A DNA stretch of 32,372 nt from Myxococcales bacterium (GTDB lineage: Bacteria; Myxococcota_A; Polyangia; Palsa-1104; SHYY01): assembly GCA_021784515.1 (NCBI GenBank), contig JAJXSP010000004.1, forward strand, positions 1-32,372. Reading direction: 5' to 3'. A program made the position numbers and the translations under genes. The notes beneath the pieces were generated by a model that was given only the letters and a program-made list of their open reading frames with translations, was not told where the DNA came from and made no database searches. Shown here one piece after another: positions 1 through 7,983 of the stretch (the stretch's first letter is position 1; each line of letters starts with the position of its first letter).

Positions 1-2
1 GC

Positions 3-311
3 GGCGACGATCTGCTCGGCGGGCTCGGTGGTGGCAAGGGTGGAGGCGCGCAGGGCGGAGCGCAGCCGGGCGGAGCGCAGCCGGGCGGCAGCAGCCTCCT
101 CGACCAGGTCGGCGGTGCAAGCGGGAAGGGCGGCGGCGCGAAGCCGGCGGCGCAGCCGGGCGGCGACGACAAGGGCCTGCTCGGCCAGATCAAGGGCGGC
201 TCGTCCGGCGGCGGTGCGTCGCCGAGCGCCCAGCCCGCGGGCGGAAATTCGGCGGCGCCGCAGGGTGACGGTCCGGGTCTCCTCGACCAGATCAAGGGCG
301 TCACGAAGTAG
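3..311 (+). CDS. Gly-rich low-complexity protein, C-terminal part (5' end outside window)
   Basis: Reading frame 3 is open from the window edge to a TAG at 309-311. It encodes a Gly/Gln/Ala/Pro-rich tail with a recurring short module (LLDQVGG, LLGQIKGG, LLDQIKG) separated by GGAQPGG-type spacers. A 15-bp direct repeat near base 60 (ggcggagcgcagccg, twice) encodes the duplicated spacer. The regular return of LLxQ(I/V)KG makes this frame more convincing than the overlapping 149-aa frame-1 ORF, which is Arg/Ser-rich as expected of a shadow. A strong hairpin follows directly after the stop. I do not recognise the family. The N-terminal domain lies outside the window, so no function can be assigned. 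Confidence 0.6.
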   Translation, partial: GDDLLGGLGGGKGGGAQGGAQPGGAQPGGSSLLDQVGGASGKGGGAKPAAQPGGDDKGLLGQIKGGSSGGGASPSAQPAGGNSAAPQGDGPGLLDQIKGVTK

Positions 312-339
312 CCGCTCGCCCGACCATCCCCGCGAATCC

Positions 340-372
340 CGAAGCGCCGCCCTCGATCAGGGCGGCGCTTCG
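340..372 (+). terminator. Hairpin terminator between convergent genes
   Basis: A perfect 14-bp stem (CGAAGCGCCGCCCT / AGGGCGGCGCTTCG) encloses a 5-nt loop and is followed by ttcgtcttcg. It lies 28 bp past the stop of the Gly-rich ORF and overlaps the last codons of the convergent flippase-like gene, so it could terminate transcription from either side. The T tract is weak, as is common at high GC. Confidence 0.75.
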
Positions 373-1322
373 TTCGTCTTCGGGCCGGGCTCCGGCGAGG
401 CGCGGCGCGCCACCGCGGCGAGGCGCATCCCGTCGATGCCGAGCAGCGTCACCGGGAGCGCCTGGATCGCGTGGTAGATGAGCGCGAAGGCGAGCGCCCG
501 CTCGCCGCTCACGCCGACGAGGTGCAGCGCGCCGACCGCGCCCAGCTCGAGGGCGCCGATCCCGCTCGGCGTCGAGGGCACCGCGAGCGCGACCGCCACG
601 CCGAGCAGCACCAAAAGCGGCGTCGCGGGCGGCGCCTCGATGCGCAGCGCGGCCATGCACACGGCGATCTCCGCCACGTCGGCGAGGTGCGCGGCGAGCG
701 TCCAGCCCAGCGCCGAGGCGAACATCGATCCGCGTCGGACCACCGCCATGCCCGCCGCGAAGCGCTGCAGCCGCCCCTCGCGCCGCTGGCCGAACCGCGC
801 GAGCGCCCAGGCAGCCGCGAGGCCGAGCGCGCCCGCCGCCCCCAAAAGCCCGATCGCCAGGCGCACCGACGAGGGCAGCCCGCGCAGGACGAACGGCACC
901 GGCAGCGCCAGCAGCAGCAGCGCGATCGCGTCGAACGCCTTCTCGACGAGCGACACCGCCAGCGACGACGAGATCGGCACCCCCTCGCGCGCGTCGAGCA
1001 GCCGGATCCGCACCAGCTCGCCGGCGCGCCCCGGCAGGAGGTTGTTCGCGGCGAACATCCCGAGGTCGTAGCGCACCAGGGGAAGGAGCCGGATCCGCCG
1101 CACCGGCGCCAACAGCGCGCGCAGCAGCCCCGCGCGCAGCACCACGTGACCGAGGTTGATCGCCGCGGCCGCCGCCGCCAGCAGCAGCGACGCCGCCGCC
1201 AGCGCCGCGCCGACGCGCGGGATATCGAGGCGCCGCACGAAGTGAGCACCGGCGCCGAGCACCGCCAGCGACAGCGCGGCGTGGAGCCCGAGCACGAGCC
1301 CCCGCCGCAGACGGCCGTTCAC
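357..1322 (-). CDS. Lysylphosphatidylglycerol-synthase-TM / UPF0104 family membrane protein (flippase-like)
   Basis: This polytopic inner-membrane protein of about 321 aa belongs to the family defined by the integral-membrane half of MprF (LPG_synthase_TM, UPF0104, YbhN-like). Visible family signatures are NNLLPGRAGELVRIRLL near the first third and PSTPSGIGALELG near the C-terminus, with multiple Ala/Leu-rich membrane spans between. The ORF track begins at 1409, but the GTG at 1322 overlaps the TGA of the upstream asparagine synthase (GTGA), so I choose it as the start; this implies translational coupling. Members move or help flip lipid-linked molecules. Pairing with an AsnB-type amidotransferase suggests cell-envelope or glycoconjugate modification (inference). 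No soluble lysyl-transferase domain is present. Confidence 0.8.
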   Translation of the reverse strand: MNGRLRRGLVLGLHAALSLAVLGAGAHFVRRLDIPRVGAALAAASLLLAAAAAAINLGHVVLRAGLLRALLAPVRRIRLLPLVRYDLGMFAANNLLPGRAGELVRIRLLDAREGVPISSSLAVSLVEKAFDAIALLLLALPVPFVLRGLPSSVRLAIGLLGAAGALGLAAAWALARFGQRREGRLQRFAAGMAVVRRGSMFASALGWTLAAHLADVAEIAVCMAALRIEAPPATPLLVLLGVAVALAVPSTPSGIGALELGAVGALHLVGVSGERALAFALIYHAIQALPVTLLGIDGMRLAAVARRASPEPGPKTNEAPP

Positions 1323-3232
1323 CCGCCGAACGCCGGCAGTGGCGCTCCCATCGCGGCACGCCCGTCGACGAACTCGCGCAGCCACAGCTCGAGCACGGTG
1401 AGGTTCCACAGGCGCTCGCCGTGTGAGACGCCCGCCGCGTGCTCGTCGAGCAGCCGCCGTACGTGCGCCGGATCCACGAGGCCGCGCTCCCGTGCCCGGC
1501 GATCCGTCAGCACGTCGCGCGACATCCCCGAAAGCTCGTCGCGCAGCCAGCGATCGAGCGGCACGTTGAACCCCTTCTTGCGGCGGGTGAGGATCGGCGC
1601 CGGCAGGAGGTCGCGCACCGCGCGCCGCAGCACCTGCTTGCCGCGCAGCCCGCGCATCTTGAGCGACGCCGGCAGCTGCGCCATCCGCTCCAGCAGCACG
1701 TGGTCGGCGAACGGCGCGCGCACCTCCAGGGCGTGCGCCATCGAGGCCACGTCGACCTTCGTGAAGATGTCGTCGGGCAGGTAGGTCTGCGTGTCGAGGT
1801 CGAGCAGGCGGTTCACCGCGTCGGTGGCGTCGCTCGCGGCGAGGATGCGCTCGAAGGCCCGCACCGACGAGCGGCGGCGTGCGTGCTCGCGCAGGGCCGG
1901 CCCAACGAGCCCCTCCTTGTCCCGCTGCGTGAAGTGGGCGAGGAGGAACAGGTAGCGCTCCGCCTCGCAGAGCGCGTCGTGCGCGGCGTACTCGCGCGCC
2001 GGACGCAGCAGCGCCCCGGGCAGCCGCTCGAGGAGCGCGTGGACGAGGTCCGGCAGCGGCGGCGGCAGGCGGCTCAGGCGGCGTGCCGCCTCGACGACCC
2101 CGTAGCGCGTGTAACCGCCGAAGGCCTCGTCGCCGCCGTCACCGGAGAGCGCGACGGTGACGTGCCGCCGCGCCAGCTCCGAGACGTAGAAGGTGGGCAC
2201 CGACGAGGGATCGGCGAACGGCTCGCCGTACATCCGCACGAGGCGGGGCAGCACCGAGACCATGTCGGGGCGCACCACCACCTCGTGATGGACGGTGTGG
2301 TAGCGGTGCGCGACCAGCCGCGCGTAGGCCGCCTCACCCCCTTCGCCGGCGGGACGGTCGACGGAGAACGTGTGCACCGGGTGCGACGCGTGCCGCGCGA
2401 GCAGCGCCACCACCGTGCTCGAGTCGATGCCGCCCGAGAGGAACGCGCCGAGCGGCACTTCGGCCATCTCGCGCAGCGCCACCGCCTCCTCGAGCAGCGC
2501 GCGCGCCTCGGCCGCCGCGTCGTCGAGCGAGACCTGCGGGCCGGGCGCGAAGGAGAGGCGCCAGTAGCGCTCGACGCGCGGCTCGCCTCCCGGCTCGACG
2601 GTGAGCAGGTGCGCGGCGGGCAGCTTCTGGACGCCGACGAACGCCGTCAGCGGCGCCGGGACGTACTGCAGCGTGAGGTAGCGGTCGATCGCGTCGAGGT
2701 CCAGCTCGGGTTGCCACGGCAGCGCGCGCAGGAGCGCCTGCAGCTCGGAGGCGAACCACAGCCGCCCGTCGCGGTGCGCCCAATACAGCGGCTTCTCGCC
2801 CGCGCGATCGCGCGCCAGCAGCAGGCGGCGCGCGCGGCCGTACCACAGCGCGAAGGCGAACATCCCCCGCAGCCCCTCGACGCAGCGGTCGCCGCGCTCC
2901 TCGTACAGGTGAAGGATCGCCTCGCAGTCCGAGCGCGAGCGGAAGCGGTGGCCGCGCCCGGTGAGGGCACGGCGGAGGTCGCGGTGGTTGTAGATCTCGG
3001 CGTTCGCCACCAGCGCCGAGGTGCCGTCCTCGGTGTGCAGGGGCTGGTTGCCCTCGGGGCGGCGGTCGACGATCGCCAGCCGGCGGTGGCCGAGCACGCA
3101 CGGCCCGTCGAGGAGGAAGCCCTCCGCGTCGGGGCCGCGGTGGGCGAGCGCATCGGCCATCGCACGCACGCCGGCCGCGCCGTCGGCGTCCGCCGTCGCC
3201 TCGCGATCGAGGAATCCTGCGATTCCGCACAT
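1319..3232 (-). CDS. asnB: Asparagine synthase (glutamine-hydrolysing), AsnB type
   Basis: This 637-aa class II glutamine amidotransferase is fused to an asparagine-synthetase domain. It begins MCGIAGF, so Cys2 becomes the catalytic N-terminal nucleophile once Met is removed. The glutaminase half includes HRGPD and the NAEIYN region. The synthetase half has the ATP-pyrophosphatase P-loop LSGGIDSS at about residues 265-272 and the LSGDGGDE(A)FGGY motif. The length matches the family. The enzyme makes Asn from Asp, Gln and ATP, although many paralogues in polysaccharide loci amidate sugar or peptide carboxylates instead. Its stop overlaps the start of the flippase-like gene, and the upstream K+ channel gene is 142 bp away. 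The start is fixed by MCG; the preceding cagggag gives a modest Shine-Dalgarno. Confidence 0.92.
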   Translation of the reverse strand: MCGIAGFLDREATADADGAAGVRAMADALAHRGPDAEGFLLDGPCVLGHRRLAIVDRRPEGNQPLHTEDGTSALVANAEIYNHRDLRRALTGRGHRFRSRSDCEAILHLYEERGDRCVEGLRGMFAFALWYGRARRLLLARDRAGEKPLYWAHRDGRLWFASELQALLRALPWQPELDLDAIDRYLTLQYVPAPLTAFVGVQKLPAAHLLTVEPGGEPRVERYWRLSFAPGPQVSLDDAAAEARALLEEAVALREMAEVPLGAFLSGGIDSSTVVALLARHASHPVHTFSVDRPAGEGGEAAYARLVAHRYHTVHHEVVVRPDMVSVLPRLVRMYGEPFADPSSVPTFYVSELARRHVTVALSGDGGDEAFGGYTRYGVVEAARRLSRLPPPLPDLVHALLERLPGALLRPAREYAAHDALCEAERYLFLLAHFTQRDKEGLVGPALREHARRRSSVRAFERILAASDATDAVNRLLDLDTQTYLPDDIFTKVDVASMAHALEVRAPFADHVLLERMAQLPASLKMRGLRGKQVLRRAVRDLLPAPILTRRKKGFNVPLDRWLRDELSGMSRDVLTDRRARERGLVDPAHVRRLLDEHAAGVSHGERLWNLTVLELWLREFVDGRAAMGAPLPAFGG

Positions 3233-3374
3233 GGCCGATGCTCCCTGCGGGTTATCGAGTCGGCGAGCGCCCGGCGGAAGGTCCGGCGACGCGCCTCCGT
3301 CGGACAGGGACCGGATCGGGCGGCGAACGGGCTGCGGCGCGCGGCCGTCGATCGGCTCGTCCGCGCGGCGCCGA

Positions 3375-4277
3375 TCACCGCTCGCCGGTCGGCGCGAGCG
3401 GCTTCGCTGGCACCACCTCGTCGAAGTGCGTGTAGTCGATCACCCGCGTGCCGTCGGCGGTGATGGTGAGGATGTCGGCGAAGCGGAACCCCCACGCGAT
3501 GTCGTCGAGCGAGTAGCGCCAGCGGGCGTGGATCGTCTGCGCCGAGGTCTCGTCGATGCCGCTGAACGCGAGGTAGATCTCCGCCTGCTGCGCGCGCAGG
3601 CGCTCGACGGCGCCCTCGCCGCGGAAGGGGCTGCTCTCGTCGATGGTGTGCATCGCGGTCCAGCTCAGCGTGAAGATCGAGGTGTGGTCGCGGACCAGCT
3701 TCAGCTCGAGCGGCCGCCGGATCGACTCGCCCTCGGGCGTGGTCTCGGCGATGAGCACGATCACCTGCAGCCGCGCCTCGACCACCATGTTGTGGCGGCG
3801 GTTGGCCATCCGGAACTGGAGGTGCGGCACGCCGTGGCGCGTCGGCGCCGCCACCTTCGCCGAGAAGACCACGCGCGCCGTCGGGCGGGAGAACTTGGCG
3901 AAGGCGACCCCCGCGATCATCGCCACGGTCAGCATCCCCACGAATGCCTCGGTGGTGACCACCGCGTGCGCGAAGCGCGTCGCCGGCGCCATGTTGCCGT
4001 AGCCGATCGTCGCGAGCGTCTGGACGCTGAAGTCGAAGGCGTCCTCGTACGAGCCCGGTCGCGCGTTGGCGACCGATCCCGGCTCGATCCAGTAGAGCAT
4101 CGCGAAGAAGGCGTTCAGCGTGAGGAACGCCAGCCCGGCGGCGAGCACGAACTGCCACCACGGGCGCACCAGGATCGAGTGGTAGAGGTCCTCGAAGGGC
4201 GCGCGGCGGAGGCCCCGCGACTCGACTCGCGGGAAGGGGTTGTCCGCGCGGCTCAGGCGGCCTTTCTGACGGGCCAT
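3375..4277 (-). CDS. Inward-rectifier potassium channel, KirBac type
   Basis: This 300-aa protein has the complete KirBac layout. An amphipathic slide helix and first membrane span (RPWWQFVLAAGLAFLTLNAFF) is followed by a pore helix with selectivity filter TIGYGNM within FSVQTLATIGYGNMAP, and a second span after TTEAFVGML. The C-terminal half, about 170 residues, is the cytoplasmic immunoglobulin-like domain (HLQFRMANRRHN, DHTSIFTLSWTAMHTID). Kir channels conduct K+ inward more readily than outward, and bacterial members are gated by lipids. The gene looks monocistronic. A TAGACT hexamer sits 6 nt before the ATG and no Shine-Dalgarno is visible, so the mRNA may be leaderless. The filter carries Asn (GYGN) where many channels have Asp. 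Confidence 0.92.
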   Translation of the reverse strand: MARQKGRLSRADNPFPRVESRGLRRAPFEDLYHSILVRPWWQFVLAAGLAFLTLNAFFAMLYWIEPGSVANARPGSYEDAFDFSVQTLATIGYGNMAPATRFAHAVVTTEAFVGMLTVAMIAGVAFAKFSRPTARVVFSAKVAAPTRHGVPHLQFRMANRRHNMVVEARLQVIVLIAETTPEGESIRRPLELKLVRDHTSIFTLSWTAMHTIDESSPFRGEGAVERLRAQQAEIYLAFSGIDETSAQTIHARWRYSLDDIAWGFRFADILTITADGTRVIDYTHFDEVVPAKPLAPTGER

Positions 4278-4283
4278 GCGCGG

Positions 4284-4289
4284 AGTCTA
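4284..4289 (-). promoter_or_regulatory. -10-like TAGACT, 6 nt before the Kir channel ATG
   Basis: On the minus strand the order is TAGACT, ccgcgc, ATG. With normal -10 to +1 spacing, transcription would start at or next to the A of ATG. No clear -35 is seen. Confidence 0.4.
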
Positions 4290-4396
4290 CGACAGCCGCT
4301 ACAACGTCGGCGGCGGTGGCAGCTTCTCGGCGAGCCCCCGGCTGCACGGGATGGTGCAGGCGGGGCCGATCCGCGCGCGCAAGGGAGCGGGGGTCA

Positions 4397-4474
4397 GGGC
4401 CCGATCAGGAGCAAATGGATCGAAGATCGCCGTTTGAGGCGCCCCATCCGGCGAGATTGCTTCTGATCGGGCCC
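4397..4474. mobile_element. Short inverted-repeat element A (MITE-like, internally reduced copy)
   Basis: Arms AGGGCCCGATCAGGAGCAA (4396-4414) and TTGCTTCTGATCGGGCCCT (4457-4475) are complementary at 18 of 19 positions. Taking the element as GGGCCC...GGGCCC, it is flanked by TCA on both sides (4394-4396 and 4475-4477), an apparent 3-bp target duplication. The right TCA is the complement of the TGA stop of the next minus-strand gene. In reverse complement the interior (CTCGCCGGATgGGGCGCCTC..., CGATCTTCGATC) aligns with the right half of element B at 9267-9425. I read it as a shortened copy of the same family. It could alternatively act as a structured terminator. Confidence 0.7.
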
Positions 4475-5341
4475 TCAGCGCTCGCCTTTCGCCAGCGCCG
4501 CGCCGAGGGCCGCCAGCGTGCCGCCCTTCGCCGCGACCAGCGTCGCGGGCGCCAGCTCGTCGAGGCCCCACTCGGTCGGCCTCCCGACGGTGACCGCGAA
4601 CGCGCCGCCCTGGATGCGACCGACCACGCCGAAGCCGCGCGGCAGCGGCGCGCGTGCCGTCTCCTCGACCGCCGGCGCCTTCGCGACGTTCACCTCGACG
4701 ACCCCGCCCTCGCAGGTCAGCACCAGCCGGTCGCCGACGATGCGCCGCTCCAGCATCAGCACGTTCCCGAGCGGCGACTCGAAGACCGCGTCGAATCGCA
4801 GCACACGCTCGCCCGCGTGGAGCAGCCACAGCCGGTGGTCGGCGATCCGCCGCGCCAGCAGCGCGTCGCCGAGCGGCACCGCCTCGACGAAGCCGCGGTC
4901 GTGCAGCGGCTCGGTCACCCAGCGCGAGACGAGCCAGCTCCCGGGCTGGTGCGGGGTGCAGCCGAAGAAGACGCTGCGCGCACCGGCGACCTTGCAGAAC
5001 TCGGTGACCGCGCCGGCGCAGTCGGCGGCGTCGCCGGGGTGGGCGAGGCGGCGGTCGCCGTTGAACACGAACTGCCCGGCCCGCAGGCGATGCACGCTGT
5101 CGAAGTGGTAGAAGCGTCCGTCGAGAGGCCATGCGAGCGCGAGCTTCTCGCCGACCTTGATCCGCGTGACCTCGTCGACGTCCTGCGGCACCGCGACGTG
5201 CGCCGCGCCGTTCGGCTCGAGCGCGAGGAACACCAGGCCGCGCGGCGTGAGCCCGACGTGCCGCAGCCCGTCGAGCCCGAAGGCGAGTCCCTGCGGGTCG
5301 GCGAAGCGCTGGGTGCAAAGGTCGGTCACGCGACGCCGCAT
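4475..5341 (-). CDS. Protein of unknown function, predicted mostly beta
   Basis: This 288-aa soluble protein has no signal peptide or membrane span, and I do not recognise the family. Short hydrophobic strands alternate with turns throughout (LRHVGLTPRGLVFLAL, AGQFVFNGD, RLWLLHAGERVLRF, LVLTCEGGVVEVNV), which suggests an all-beta or propeller-like fold; this is inference. Two motifs stand out: GQFVFNGD and the Cys-containing FFGCTPHQPGSW. The 1116-aa ORF in the track is this gene fused to upstream antisense sequence of the SDR and rhomboid genes. I start it at the ATG at 5341; a GTG five codons later is equally possible, and neither has a Shine-Dalgarno. It diverges from the SDR gene across about 50 bp. 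Its stop codon lies in the right flank of element A. Confidence 0.65.
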   Translation of the reverse strand: MRRRVTDLCTQRFADPQGLAFGLDGLRHVGLTPRGLVFLALEPNGAAHVAVPQDVDEVTRIKVGEKLALAWPLDGRFYHFDSVHRLRAGQFVFNGDRRLAHPGDAADCAGAVTEFCKVAGARSVFFGCTPHQPGSWLVSRWVTEPLHDRGFVEAVPLGDALLARRIADHRLWLLHAGERVLRFDAVFESPLGNVLMLERRIVGDRLVLTCEGGVVEVNVAKAPAVEETARAPLPRGFGVVGRIQGGAFAVTVGRPTEWGLDELAPATLVAAKGGTLAALGAALAKGER

Positions 5342-5392
5342 CGTACCGCGGCGTGGGCCGGCCGCGCGACTTCGGGTATCGTTCGCGCGCGC

Positions 5393-7060
5393 ATGGACGA
5401 CCGGGATCCGATCGACGCCGACGGTGTCGCGCGCGCCGTCGCGCTGCTGGAGGCGCTCGCAACCGATCGCGGGCGCCTCGCGCGCCTCGACGCGGGAGAG
5501 CGGCGGCGGCTCCTCGAGGCGGCGGGCCGGCTGGCGCACCCGGCGCCCGACGAGAAGCGGCGCCTGCACAAGGCGCTGCGCCGCAACGATCGCGACCGCC
5601 GGCGCGCCCGCGACGGTGAGCTGCTGGCGGCCACCGCGATCCGCAACCTTCCCTCGAGCCCGCTCCGCCTCGTGGCGCAGGTGGCGCGCCTGCTGCCCGC
5701 CGCCGTCGCGGACGCGCCACGCCGGGCCGCGCCACCCAGCGAGGGCGCCGCCGCGCAGTCGCGTCGGTGGGGCACGCCTTTGCCGGGCCCCACCAGCGCG
5801 GGCGGTGCGGAACCCTCTCAGGGTTCCGCGTTCGATCATCCGCGCGAGCTCGACCGGCCGCGCGCCTGCTACGTCTGCAAGCGCCCCTATCGCCGCCTGC
5901 ACTTCTTCTACGACGCGCTCTGCCCGTCGTGCGCCGAGCTGAACTTTGCGATGCGCACGCAGCGCGCGAACCTCGACGGGCGCGTCGCGCTGGTGACCGG
6001 TGCGCGGATCAAGATCGGCTACCAGACGGTGCTGATCCTGCTGCGCGCCGGCGCCCGCGTCGTCGCCACCACGCGCTTCCCGCGCGACGCGGCGACGCGC
6101 TTTTCCCGCGAGCCCGACGCCGAGAAGTGGCGCGACCGCCTCGACGTCCATGGCCTCGACCTGCGCCACCTCCCGTCGGTGGAGCGGTTCGCGCGCCACC
6201 TCGAGCGGACGCTGCCGCGGCTCGACGTGCTGGTGAACAACGCGGCGCAGACGGTGCGGCGCCCGCCCGGCTTCTACCACCACCTGCTGGCGATCGAGGA
6301 GCGGCCGCCGCCCGACGAGGCGCGCCCGTTCCTCGTGGCGCACGAGGCGCTGGTGCGCGAGGTGACCGGAGAGGCGGCGACGCCGACGGAGGCGCTCGCC
6401 GCGCGCGGGACGCCCGCGGGGCTGGTGGCGTGGCAGGGCGGGGCGCGGGCCGTCGGGCTGACCGACTCCGCGCGGCTCTCGCAGCTCGCCTGCGCCCCCG
6501 GCGACGAGGCCGGGCCGGAGGCCTTCCCGCCCGGGATGGTGGACGGCGATCGCCAGCAGGTGGACGTGCGCGCCCTCAACAGCTGGCGCATGACCGCCGA
6601 CCTCGTCTCGACCACCGAGCTGCTCGAGGTGCACCTGGTCAACGCGGTGGCGCCGTTCGTCCTCGTGGCGCGGCTGCGGCGGCTCATGGCGCGCGACCGC
6701 ACCGACGAGAAGCACGTGATCAACGTGTCGGCGATGGAGGCCTCGTTCTCGCGCCGCAAGAAGACCGAGAAGCACCCGCACACGAACATGGCGAAGGCGT
6801 CGCTGAACATGCTCACGCGCACCTCGGCGGCGGACTTTGCGCGCGACGGCGTGTTCATGAACAGCGTCGACACCGGCTGGGTCACCGACGAGGATCCGGT
6901 GCATCACGTGGCGCGCAAGCAGGCGGTCCACGACTTCCACCCGCCGCTCGACGCGATCGACGGCGCGGCGCGCGTGCTGGCGCCTCTCTTCGACGGGCTG
7001 CGCACCGGCCACCACGCGTTCGGGATCTTCTTCAAGGACTACCAGCCGGTCGACTGGTAG
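5393..7060 (+). CDS. Large divergent SDR-family oxidoreductase with N-terminal helical region and Cys4 segment
   Basis: This 555-aa protein has three parts. Residues 1-110 are Arg/Ala-rich and helical. A low-complexity linker follows, then a CxxC...CxxC zinc-ribbon-like segment (Cys159, 162, 177, 180; CYVCK and CPSC). The Rossmann domain begins at LVTGARIKIGY (about 201-210) and includes VNNAAQT near 282 and INVSAME near 446. In a classical SDR the active site is Ser...YxxxK. Here Ser446 and Lys468 are present, but the Tyr position is Thr464 (HTNMAK), and the glycine motif is TGARIKIG instead of TGxxxGxG. From memory, GARIKIGYQ and HPHTNMAKA are conserved in a little-studied SDR subgroup that includes eukaryotic members, so this is probably not a decayed copy. 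A TATCGT lies 10 nt before the ATG. Confidence 0.82.
   Translation: MDDRDPIDADGVARAVALLEALATDRGRLARLDAGERRRLLEAAGRLAHPAPDEKRRLHKALRRNDRDRRRARDGELLAATAIRNLPSSPLRLVAQVARLLPAAVADAPRRAAPPSEGAAAQSRRWGTPLPGPTSAGGAEPSQGSAFDHPRELDRPRACYVCKRPYRRLHFFYDALCPSCAELNFAMRTQRANLDGRVALVTGARIKIGYQTVLILLRAGARVVATTRFPRDAATRFSREPDAEKWRDRLDVHGLDLRHLPSVERFARHLERTLPRLDVLVNNAAQTVRRPPGFYHHLLAIEERPPPDEARPFLVAHEALVREVTGEAATPTEALAARGTPAGLVAWQGGARAVGLTDSARLSQLACAPGDEAGPEAFPPGMVDGDRQQVDVRALNSWRMTADLVSTTELLEVHLVNAVAPFVLVARLRRLMARDRTDEKHVINVSAMEASFSRRKKTEKHPHTNMAKASLNMLTRTSAADFARDGVFMNSVDTGWVTDEDPVHHVARKQAVHDFHPPLDAIDGAARVLAPLFDGLRTGHHAFGIFFKDYQPVDW
5766..5829 (+). repeat. Two adjacent hairpins inside the SDR linker
   Basis: GGTGGGGC/GCCCCACC (5766-5773 and 5787-5794) is followed by a perfect GCGGAACCCT-ctc-AGGGTTCCGC (5807-5829). 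They encode the low-complexity linker between the helical N-terminus and the Cys4 segment, so this may be an in-frame palindromic insertion. Confidence 0.6.
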
Positions 7061-7068
7061 GGCACCGA

Positions 7069-7941
7069 TCAGCGCAGCGCGAGGAGCCAGCACCCGGCGA
7101 CGGCGGCGAGCGCCGAGAGGGCGAGCGCGGGCTGCGCGAGGCCGGTGACGCGGCGTCGGAGGGCGAGGGCGGCGACGAGGCCGACCGCGAGGCCCGCGCC
7201 GAGGCCGAAGAGGTGCGCGAGGACGTCCGTCTCGCGGCCGCCCGTGCCGAGCATCGCGAACAGGCCGAGCGCCGCCGCGACGGGGAGCAGGGCGCGCATC
7301 CGCCTCGCGCCGCCGGCGCGCCGCCGACGGAGTTGCAGCGCGGCGAGCGTGCCGATCGCGGCGAAGGTGGCCGTCGATGCGCCGATCGACGAGTGGCCGG
7401 CGCCGGCGTGGAGCGCGGCGTTGGCGAGGTTGCCGAGCGCGCCGCCGAGCAGCACCAGCCACGCGCCCACGCCGCTGCCGACGAGGCGCCCGAGCGCGGT
7501 GAAGAGGATCAGCACGGCGACGGCGTTGCCGCCGACGTGGACCCAGTCGGCGTGGAGGGTGAGGGCGGTGACGGCGCGCCACGGCTCGCCGTGGAGGACG
7601 CGCGCCGCGTCGCTGGCGCCGGCGTCGAGGAGGCGCCCCGGGTGGACGGCGGCCCAGGCGTGGAACACGACGAGCAGCCCGGCGGCGAGGGCGCCGAGCA
7701 GGCTGGGAGGCTCGGGTGGTGGCGGTGCGGCCCGCTCGGCGGCGCGCGTGCGGCGCTCGTCGCTGAGCTCGTCCAGCTCCTCCATCGCCCACGAGGCGTC
7801 GCGCTCGTGGACGATCACCGCCCACTGATCATCCACGAGCTCGACGCGGTGGGGGATCTCTTCGGCGAGCAGGGCGAGCTGCCACTCGTCGGCCAGCGCC
7901 TCGTCGGAGGTCACGCGGATGACGCGCTCTTCGGGCTCCAT
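7069..7941 (-). CDS. Rhomboid-family intramembrane serine protease
   Basis: This 290-aa inner-membrane protein has a cytosolic N-terminal region of about 75 aa (DEALADEWQLALLAEEIPHRVEL...), which resembles the small DUF2007-like signal-transducing fold by eye only. Residues from about 80 form the rhomboid core. Family marks are HVGGNAVAV in an early span, the nucleophile Ser in GHSSIGASTATFAAIG (GxSx), and the partner His in DVLAHLFGLGAGL (HxxG) in a late span. Rhomboids cut transmembrane substrates within the bilayer. The gene is convergent with the SDR gene (8-bp gap) and lies 42 bp downstream of superoxide dismutase on the same strand, so it may be cotranscribed with it. No substrate can be inferred. 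Confidence 0.87.
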   Translation of the reverse strand: MEPEERVIRVTSDEALADEWQLALLAEEIPHRVELVDDQWAVIVHERDASWAMEELDELSDERRTRAAERAAPPPPEPPSLLGALAAGLLVVFHAWAAVHPGRLLDAGASDAARVLHGEPWRAVTALTLHADWVHVGGNAVAVLILFTALGRLVGSGVGAWLVLLGGALGNLANAALHAGAGHSSIGASTATFAAIGTLAALQLRRRRAGGARRMRALLPVAAALGLFAMLGTGGRETDVLAHLFGLGAGLAVGLVAALALRRRVTGLAQPALALSALAAVAGCWLLALR

Positions 7942-7983
7942 GCGGTCCCGCCCAAGCTGCGCATCGCGGCGCCGCCGCGCAAC

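Noticed and set aside
1439-3463. 674-aa plus-strand ORF over asnB
   Set aside because: asnB on the minus strand has all catalytic motifs; this ORF is its shadow.
4475-7825. 1116-aa minus-strand ORF
   Set aside because: Only its last 288 codons look like protein. The rest is Arg/Ala/Gly-rich antisense of the SDR and rhomboid genes, a consequence of high GC3.
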